Shown in pieces: positions 6,619 through 11,501 of a DNA stretch of 11,501 nt; positions within the stretch are counted from its first letter, which is position 1; each line of letters starts with the position of its first letter. Under the pieces are notes generated by a model that saw nothing but the letters and a program-made list of their open reading frames with translations, was not told the origin of the DNA and did not search any database. The DNA lies in NCBI GenBank assembly GCA_964553925.1, contig CAZKNR010000562.1, positions 1 through 11,501 of the forward strand. Direction: 5' to 3'. The stretch comes from DAISKN01 sp964553925. Lineage in GTDB: Bacteria; Acidobacteriota; Vicinamibacteria; Marinacidobacterales; SMYC01. The position numbers were made by a program, and so were the translations under genes.

Positions 6619-6663
6619 GAGCGAGGAGCGAGGGGAGCGAGCCGAGCGAAGCGCGAGGCGAGC
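6619..6663. repeat. GAGCGAG low-complexity repeat tract
   Basis: GAGCGAG occurs at 6619-6625, 6626-6632 and 6635-6641, then degenerates as GAGCGAA (6644-6650) and GCGCGAGGCGAGC. A further copy is at 6549-6555, just before the stem-loop. The tract ends 8 bases before the ATG at 6672, so it occupies the ribosome-binding region; no ordinary Shine-Dalgarno is evident (only GAGG at 6655-6658, 13 bases away). Confidence 0.7.
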
Positions 6664-6671
6664 ATTGAATA

Positions 6672-7709
6672 ATGGTTGACAAAACGCTGAGCGCCGCGGA
6701 TCTTCCGCGGCTCGTGGTCCAGCTTCCCGACGGGAAGGAGGTCCACCACTCCGTCGTTGGAAGCGAGATCACCATCGGCCGCGATCCGGCGAACCGCATC
6801 CCCATTGTCGACCAGTTCGTGAGCAAATTCCACGCGAAGCTCCTGATCTCTCAGTCCAGCATGACTCTGGTGGACCTGGGAAGCGCGAACAAGAGCTACG
6901 TCAACGGCGAGCCCATCCGCGAGGCCGCGGTGAAGTACGGGGACGAGCTGCAGTTCGCGGGTGTACGCTGCCGTCTGATCGCGCCCGAAGCCGAAGAGAG
7001 GGCGGCGAGGTCCGTTCCCCCGCCGCCGAACCCGGCGCCGAGCGCACAAAGGCCGAGCGCTCCGGCTCCAGCGCCTTCGGTCGCCCGCGCCCCCGCGGTC
7101 AAACCGAAGGCCGCGGCCCCTCCTGGCCGTTCGGCTCCGCCCAAAATCGAGGCCGACCCCATGAAGCGCCTTCTCGGCATCGGAGGGCTTCTCATCGGGG
7201 TCTCGCTCGCGCTCGGAGTCCTTCTGCGTGTGCTGCTAGTTCCCTCCGGCGACCCGCCCGCGGCAGACGGTGCTCCCGGAAGCCAGAGCACGACACCGGC
7301 CGCGACCACCGCTCCCCCGATCACCCCGGCCGAGGCGGTGACGCCGCCTCCAGCTCCAACTCGGACGCCGGCCGCCGTCACCGCGGGGTCGACCGCCGAG
7401 GAGCATTTCGAGCAGGCGCTCTCGTTTCTCGATACGGGAAGGCTCAAGGAGGCTCGTTCCGCTTTTCAGAGAGTCCTCGCGATCGACCCCGACAACGCCC
7501 GGGCCAAGACCCGCCTGAGCCTTCTCGAAGAGGAGATCGCGCAGAAGGCCGATGAGCATTTCGGAAACGCGCGGCAGGCGTTCCAGTACCTGCGGTACGA
7601 CGAAGCCATCGGCGAATGGGAGCTTTTCATGACGCTCGCGGACCCTTCGGACGTGCGCTATACGGAGGCGGAGCAGGGCATCCAGCAGGCGAAGGCGAAG
7701 CTCAGATAG
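6672..7709 (+). CDS. FHA-TM-TPR membrane protein
   Basis: This is a 345-residue protein. The N-terminal FHA domain (about 12-103) has G36-R37, S51-x-x-H54 and the SANKSYVNG turn, where the usual Asn-Gly pair reads N73-K74. A Pro/Ala linker (115-160) leads to a single span (about 166-190), flanked by MKR on the N side, predicting FHA in the cytoplasm and the C-terminus outside. A second Pro/Thr/Ala linker (191-238) follows. The C-terminus has two TPR-like helix pairs: AEEHFEQALSFLDTGRLKEA (242-261) with FQRVLAIDPDN, and ADEHFGNARQAFQYLRYDEA (293-312). TPRs bind partner proteins, here perhaps in the periplasm near the secretin. The architecture is a shorter version of the next gene. The domain calls are firm; the role in the Tad machine is inferred from position. 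Start: ATG, in an AT-rich context (ATTGAATA) after the repeat tract. Confidence 0.88.
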   Translation: MVDKTLSAADLPRLVVQLPDGKEVHHSVVGSEITIGRDPANRIPIVDQFVSKFHAKLLISQSSMTLVDLGSANKSYVNGEPIREAAVKYGDELQFAGVRCRLIAPEAEERAARSVPPPPNPAPSAQRPSAPAPAPSVARAPAVKPKAAAPPGRSAPPKIEADPMKRLLGIGGLLIGVSLALGVLLRVLLVPSGDPPAADGAPGSQSTTPAATTAPPITPAEAVTPPPAPTRTPAAVTAGSTAEEHFEQALSFLDTGRLKEARSAFQRVLAIDPDNARAKTRLSLLEEEIAQKADEHFGNARQAFQYLRYDEAIGEWELFMTLADPSDVRYTEAEQGIQQAKAKLR

Positions 7710-7722
7710 GCCGGCAAGACGT

Positions 7723-9576
7723 ATGGCCAAGATCGTGGTTCTCAAAGCGGGAAAGCCCGAGCTCGAGCGCGAGCTCGGATCCGAGCCGCTCTCGATCGGC
7801 CGCGACGCGGCGAACGACATCCCCCTCGCCGATACGGCGGTATCGCGCCGGCACGCGCGCATCGAGGCGGCTCCCTCGGGAGGGTATCGAATCGTCGACC
7901 TCGAAAGCGGCAACGGTATCCTGCACCAAGGAAGGCGCGTGGACTGCCTCGACCTCTATCCGGGCTGCGAGGTGGAGGTCGGCGGCTCGGTCATTCGATT
8001 CGACAGCAACGTGGCCGTCACCACTCTCGTGCTCATCGCCGGCGCACCCCAGCGGTCCTACCCTCTCCGCACCGAGGAGACCATTCTCGGCCGGGCTCCA
8101 GGGAATCCGATCGCCATCCCCGATCCGCTGGTCTCGAGCCGGCACCTGAAGATCGTGCGCCGGGGAGAGGTCTACGCCGCCGTCGATCTGGACAGCGAGA
8201 ACGGCACCCGGGTCAACGGGATCAAAGTGACGTCGCAGGAGTTGAAGCAGGGCGACCAGGTTCAGATAGGCGGGTTCACGTTTTATTTCGCGCTCGACGG
8301 GGTCATTCCCGCGCCCGACTCGATCAAGATCGTCCAGCCGGCGCAGACGCCGTCGGCTCCCCCGCCTCCGCCCTCGGCGTCGATGCTTTTCCCAGGGGCC
8401 CCAAGGGCCCCGGCGGCGAATGTGCCCCCTGCCCCCGCGAAGGCGGCAGCGTCCTCGTCTCGTTCTCGCCTCCTTCTCATCGCCGCGGGGCTCGGCGTCG
8501 TGCTTTTCCTTCTCGTCGTGGTGATCCTGGTGCGCTCGCCGGACCAGTCCACCGAGCAGGAATTCCAGGACGTCTTTCAGGCCGATCTGAACGCCGAAGA
8601 GAAGGCCCGCATCGACGAATACCTCACGCGCGCCAAGGAGTACGAGACGGCGGGGAATCTGTCCCTGGCCCTCGAGCAGTACCAGAAGATTCTGGTCCTC
8701 GACGAGACGCATCACCTGGCCCAGGCGGAGACCGCGAGACTCGAGGAAGCGGCGGCGGCGGAGACTCAGGCCCGCGCCGAGCGCGAGCGTCTGGACCGCG
8801 AGCTATCGGGTCAGGTGGCAACTCTCGTGGAGCGCGCCACGGCCCTCCAGGGCGAGGCGAAGTTCGACGAGGCGAGAATGTTGCTCGAGGAAGCGAAGAC
8901 CGTTTCTCCCGACAGCGACTTCCTGAAGACGAAGCTCGTCGAGTCTCACCTCGCCGAGGGCGACTATTTCAAGAGCCGAAACGGCCAGCGAGCCCGCGCC
9001 GCCTACGAGCAGGCGCTCGCGCTCGATCCCGAGAACGCCGCCGCGAAGCGGGATCTCTCCGGAATGGACGACAACCGCCGCGCCTCACAGCAGCGCCAGA
9101 AGCGGATCGACGATCTCACCGCGCAGGGTCTCTCCCAACTCCAGAAGGAAGACTTCCAGTCGGCCTATGCGAGCTTCTCCGAAGTGCTGAAGCTGGATCC
9201 TTCGAACGCGCGCGCCCGCGAGTTCCGCGATCAGGCGAGCCACCTCCTCGAGGCGAAGCTCGACCCGATGTACGACGAGGGGGTCCGGCTCTACAACGCC
9301 GGAGAGCTCGCCCCGGCGATGGCGCAGTTCCAGCGCGTCCTCGATCTCAATCCCGACCACGCCGCCACGAAGAAATTCATGGCCGACGCCCTCGGAAAGG
9401 TCCGGTCAGAGGCGGTCGAGATCTACAAGCGCGCCTACATCTACGAGGGCCTGGGAAAGCTCCGCGACGCCCGCGATCTCTACCGGCAATGCCTGGCGCT
9501 TCTTCCCAATCCCCGCGAGGAGTACCACCAGAAAGCGCGGCAGCGGATCGAGGATCTGGACCGCAAGCTCCAATAG
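7723..9576 (+). CDS. Double-FHA, single-span, multi-TPR membrane protein
   Basis: This is a 617-residue protein. FHA1 (about 1-95) has G26-R27, S41, R43-H44 and N64-G65. FHA2 (about 100-190) has G123-R124, S139-R140-H141, N160-G161 and the second turn N165-G166; both look able to bind phosphothreonine. A Pro/Ala linker (196-243) precedes one span (249-271), preceded by SRSR, so the N-terminus should be cytoplasmic and the rest outside. From about 296 to 597 there are roughly six TPR-like units: AKEYETAGNLSLALEQYQKI (304-323), LVERATALQGEAKFDEARML (368-387), GDYFKSRNGQRARAAYEQAL (413-432), LTAQGLSQLQKEDFQSAYAS (465-484), YDEGVRLYNAGELAPAMAQF (517-536) and the one around 566-594. A coiled-coil-like stretch (about 336-362) separates the first and second. 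It follows the previous FHA gene by 13 bases and precedes the ATPase by 8, indicating one operon. It is probably a scaffold linking cytoplasmic phospho-signalling to periplasmic assembly (inference). Confidence 0.9.
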   Translation: MAKIVVLKAGKPELERELGSEPLSIGRDAANDIPLADTAVSRRHARIEAAPSGGYRIVDLESGNGILHQGRRVDCLDLYPGCEVEVGGSVIRFDSNVAVTTLVLIAGAPQRSYPLRTEETILGRAPGNPIAIPDPLVSSRHLKIVRRGEVYAAVDLDSENGTRVNGIKVTSQELKQGDQVQIGGFTFYFALDGVIPAPDSIKIVQPAQTPSAPPPPPSASMLFPGAPRAPAANVPPAPAKAAASSSRSRLLLIAAGLGVVLFLLVVVILVRSPDQSTEQEFQDVFQADLNAEEKARIDEYLTRAKEYETAGNLSLALEQYQKILVLDETHHLAQAETARLEEAAAAETQARAERERLDRELSGQVATLVERATALQGEAKFDEARMLLEEAKTVSPDSDFLKTKLVESHLAEGDYFKSRNGQRARAAYEQALALDPENAAAKRDLSGMDDNRRASQQRQKRIDDLTAQGLSQLQKEDFQSAYASFSEVLKLDPSNARAREFRDQASHLLEAKLDPMYDEGVRLYNAGELAPAMAQFQRVLDLNPDHAATKKFMADALGKVRSEAVEIYKRAYIYEGLGKLRDARDLYRQCLALLPNPREEYHQKARQRIEDLDRKLQ

Positions 9577-9584
9577 CACTCGCG

Positions 9585-11393
9585 ATGAACCACGCCGAGT
9601 TCGAGCAGACGGTAACCGACAGGCTGGTCCATTACGGCTACATCCAGGCGCCGCTCGTCGAGCGCGCCCGCGCGTTTCACCAGACGCGTCCGATGAGCTT
9701 CCTGCGCGCGCTCCTCGAGCTCAAGCTGACGTCAGCCGATATTCTGGGCGCGGTGGTGGAAGAGGTCGCGGGAACGGGGATCGTCGATCCCTCGCTCATG
9801 ACCGTCTATCCCGAGTACATCGAGACGGTTTCCAAGCTCATACCCAAGGAGCTGGTGCAGGAGGCGCTCTTGTTCCCGGTGCAATCGGAGCTCAACGCCA
9901 TCCGGGTCGCGATGCTCAACCCCACCGACCGCCGGCTGATCTCGGCGCTCGAAGCCGTCTCCGGCTGCCGCATCCATGCCGTCGCCGGGTTGGAGCAGAC
10001 GATCGCGGCTGCGATCTCGCAGCACTATGGAGTCACCTTCAACGGCCTCCCCCGGGCTGCATCCGATATCGACGAAACCCTGAAGCTCGTCGACTCCATC
10101 GTGAAGGCGCGTCTCGATGCGCCGATGAGCGTCTACTCCGATGCCGCGGTCGCGCTCGTGAATCGCAACCGCGACAAGATCCGCGCCGACGCGGGAGCTC
10201 TCGAGGCCATCGTTCGCGATCCCGAGCTCATCCGTTTCGTCCACCAGTTGCTTTTGCGCCTCGTCCTCGCGGGAGCGAGCGACGTTCACTTCGAGCCGCT
10301 CGAGACCGTCTTTCGGATTCGGTCCCGCATCGACGGCGTCATGCGGACCGCCTTCACCTTCCCCACACCCGTTGCCCTCGCGGTGGTCGCGCGGGTGAAG
10401 GTGATGGCGGGCATTGCCATGAAGCCCGCGACCGAGCCACTCGATGCCCGCATCAGCTACGACCTCGTCTGGGGGAAGGACGTCGACTTTCGTTTCTCGA
10501 GCCTTCCCTCGCTCTTCGGCGAGAAAATCGTGCTGCGCGCCCTCGATCGTTCCCGCAAGCGCCAGGGCTTGAACGAGCTCGGCTTCGACACCGATACCCT
10601 CGAGCGCGTGCGGGACGCGGCGGAACGGCCGAACGGGCTTCTTCTCGTGACCGGCCCGACCGGAAGCGGCAAGACCTCGACCCTGTACGCTCTGGTCGAG
10701 CATCTGAACAACGACGACGTGAATATCGTCTCGGCCGAGGATCCGGTGGAGTCCAAGATCGCGGGGGTCACGCAGGTCCACTGCGGCGAGGAGACGGGGA
10801 TCACCTTCGCAAGCGCCCTCCGCAGCTTCCTGCGGCAGGACCCCGACGTCATTCTCGTCGGCGAGATCCGGGACCAGGAGACGGCGGACATCGCCCTCAA
10901 GGCGTCGCTCACCGGTCACCTGGTGATGTCGACCCTCCACACCAACGATGCGCCCAGCACCATCCTCCGTCTTCTCAACATGGACCTCGACCCCTACATG
11001 GTCGGCTCCGCGGTGCGTCTGGTTCTCGCCCAAAGGCTCGTGCGGCGGCTTTGCGCCAAGTGCAAGAGACCGGCGGCCCCGAGGAGTTCGGCTTCCTTCT
11101 CCCCCCGCGAGATTGCTATTCTGAAGGGTGCGACGCTGTTCGAGCCGGGCGAGTGCGAGGACTGCGGGCGAAGCGGCTACCGCGGACGGCGCGGCATCTA
11201 CGAGGCACTGGTGGTGACGGACGAGATCGAGGATCTTATTGCCAGGAAGGCATCCGTCGTCGAGCTTCGCGATCTCGCGATGCAGCAAGGGATGAAGAGC
11301 CTTCGGGAGAGCGGGCTTGGAGTCGCGGCTCTCGGGGATACCAGTGTCGATGAAGTCCTGGCCAATACCGTCGGGGAGGCGCCCGGAGCATGA
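9585..11393 (+). CDS. PilB/GspE-type secretion ATPase with MshEN/T2SSE-like N-terminus
   Basis: This is a 602-residue protein. An N-terminal region (about 1-160) resembles the T2SSE_N/MshEN domain of PilB/MshE-type ATPases, which in some relatives binds cyclic di-GMP. The catalytic half is complete: Asp-box region with HFEP and RIDGVMR, Walker A GPTGSGKT (357-364, K363), Walker B VGEIRDQETA (425-434, E427), and the His box LHTNDA (451-456). The zinc-binding tetracysteine is intact: C490-x2-C493 and C524-x2-C527, a GspE/PilB feature absent from CpaF. It would power assembly of a type II or type IVa-like pilus or pseudopilus. The ATG is 8 bases after the previous stop; a longer open frame upstream only overlaps the TPR gene. 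The ATGA overlap with the next gene marks continued co-translation. Whether it is PilB, GspE or a locus-specific relative cannot be decided here. Confidence 0.93.
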   Translation: MNHAEFEQTVTDRLVHYGYIQAPLVERARAFHQTRPMSFLRALLELKLTSADILGAVVEEVAGTGIVDPSLMTVYPEYIETVSKLIPKELVQEALLFPVQSELNAIRVAMLNPTDRRLISALEAVSGCRIHAVAGLEQTIAAAISQHYGVTFNGLPRAASDIDETLKLVDSIVKARLDAPMSVYSDAAVALVNRNRDKIRADAGALEAIVRDPELIRFVHQLLLRLVLAGASDVHFEPLETVFRIRSRIDGVMRTAFTFPTPVALAVVARVKVMAGIAMKPATEPLDARISYDLVWGKDVDFRFSSLPSLFGEKIVLRALDRSRKRQGLNELGFDTDTLERVRDAAERPNGLLLVTGPTGSGKTSTLYALVEHLNNDDVNIVSAEDPVESKIAGVTQVHCGEETGITFASALRSFLRQDPDVILVGEIRDQETADIALKASLTGHLVMSTLHTNDAPSTILRLLNMDLDPYMVGSAVRLVLAQRLVRRLCAKCKRPAAPRSSASFSPREIAILKGATLFEPGECEDCGRSGYRGRRGIYEALVVTDEIEDLIARKASVVELRDLAMQQGMKSLRESGLGVAALGDTSVDEVLANTVGEAPGA

Positions 11394-11501
11394 GTGCCCT
11401 CGCTATCGCTTTCGTAGGTCTCCTCCTCGCGGTCCAGGAGAAGTCGCTCACCCACAGGGGTCCAGGCTTTACCCTCGCCTATCCGGAGAAGAACTCGAAG
11501 C
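11390..11501 (+). CDS. N-terminus of a predicted exported protein (3' end outside window)
   Basis: The ATG overlaps the ATPase stop in an ATGA arrangement, so translation is probably coupled. Only 37 codons are visible. Residues 1-14 (MSALAIAFVGLLLA) are strongly hydrophobic and look like a signal peptide core or membrane anchor, followed by VQEKSLTHRG and GFTLAYPEK. The GFTLAYP stretch is reminiscent of the first strand of PsbP-like or similar exported domains, but this is too short to assign. The function is unknown. Confidence 0.7.
   Translation, partial: MSALAIAFVGLLLAVQEKSLTHRGPGFTLAYPEKNSK

Noticed and set aside
6619..6663. GAGCGAG tract as a CRISPR array or iteron origin
   Set aside because: Units are only about 7 bases with no regular spacers, and no cas or replication gene is nearby.
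9489..9584. Upstream extension of the PilB/GspE-like frame
   Set aside because: It overlaps the last TPR of the upstream gene; the ATG at 9585 sits just after that stop and starts the T2SSE-like domain.
9732..11288. 518-codon open frame on the minus strand across the PilB/GspE-like gene
   Set aside because: It is fully antisense to a conserved ATPase, with no family motif and composition biased by GC-rich codons of the real gene.

Overview
The window is GC-rich, apart from two short AT-rich patches in its intergenic gaps, and nearly all coding, with every supported gene on the + strand. No rRNA, tRNA, transposase or CRISPR array is visible. The gene content is a Tad/Flp-type pilus or secretion locus merged with a set of forkhead-associated (FHA) proteins. 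Together with the high GC, the Pro/Ala-rich linkers and the TPR-rich proteins, this suggests a Myxococcota-, Acidobacteriota- or similar deep-branching Gram-negative bacterium. The secretin shows an outer membrane is present. The phylum assignment is inference from style only.

Layout: (1) 2-475 is the C-terminal end of an outer-membrane secretin (CpaC/RcpA-like). (2) 476-596 is a gap with an imperfect purine/pyrimidine inverted repeat. (3) 597-2708 is one polypeptide joining a TadZ/CpaE-like ParA/MinD ATPase domain to a complete CpaF/TadA secretion ATPase. (4) 2713-3570 is TadB. (5) 3563-3787 is a small Flp-type prepilin that overlaps tadB. (6) 3789-4676 is TadC. (7) 4690-6489 is an FHA protein with two membrane spans, an extracytoplasmic sensor-like region, a HAMP-like segment and a PAS-like end. 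(8) 6490-6671 is a gap with a GC-rich foldable element and a GAGCGAG repeat tract. (9) 6672-7709 (FHA, membrane span, TPR) and (10) 7723-9576 (two FHA domains, membrane span, about six TPR-like repeats) follow. (11) 9585-11393 is a PilB/GspE-type ATPase with an N-terminal MshEN/T2SSE-like domain. (12) 11390-11501 is the start of an exported protein cut by the window end.

Working model: secretin, TadZ-CpaF, TadB, Flp-like pilin and TadC are the core of a Tad machine. The three FHA proteins (four FHA domains, all predicted cytoplasmic) would bind phosphothreonine and pass a signal through the membrane to TPR scaffolds or receive one from a sensor domain. The second ATPase (PilB/GspE-like) ends the cluster. 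Spacing is tight or overlapping from tadZ-cpaF through the first FHA gene and again from the second FHA gene to the end, so there are probably two transcription/translation blocks split by the 6490-6671 gap. The points most worth attention are the TadZ-CpaF fusion, the FHA cluster with repeated acidic-ATMIVS motifs that look like FHA ligands, the coexistence of two different secretion ATPases, and the two unusual intergenic elements. No Ser/Thr kinase, phosphatase, prepilin peptidase, TadD/TadG or pilotin gene lies inside the window.
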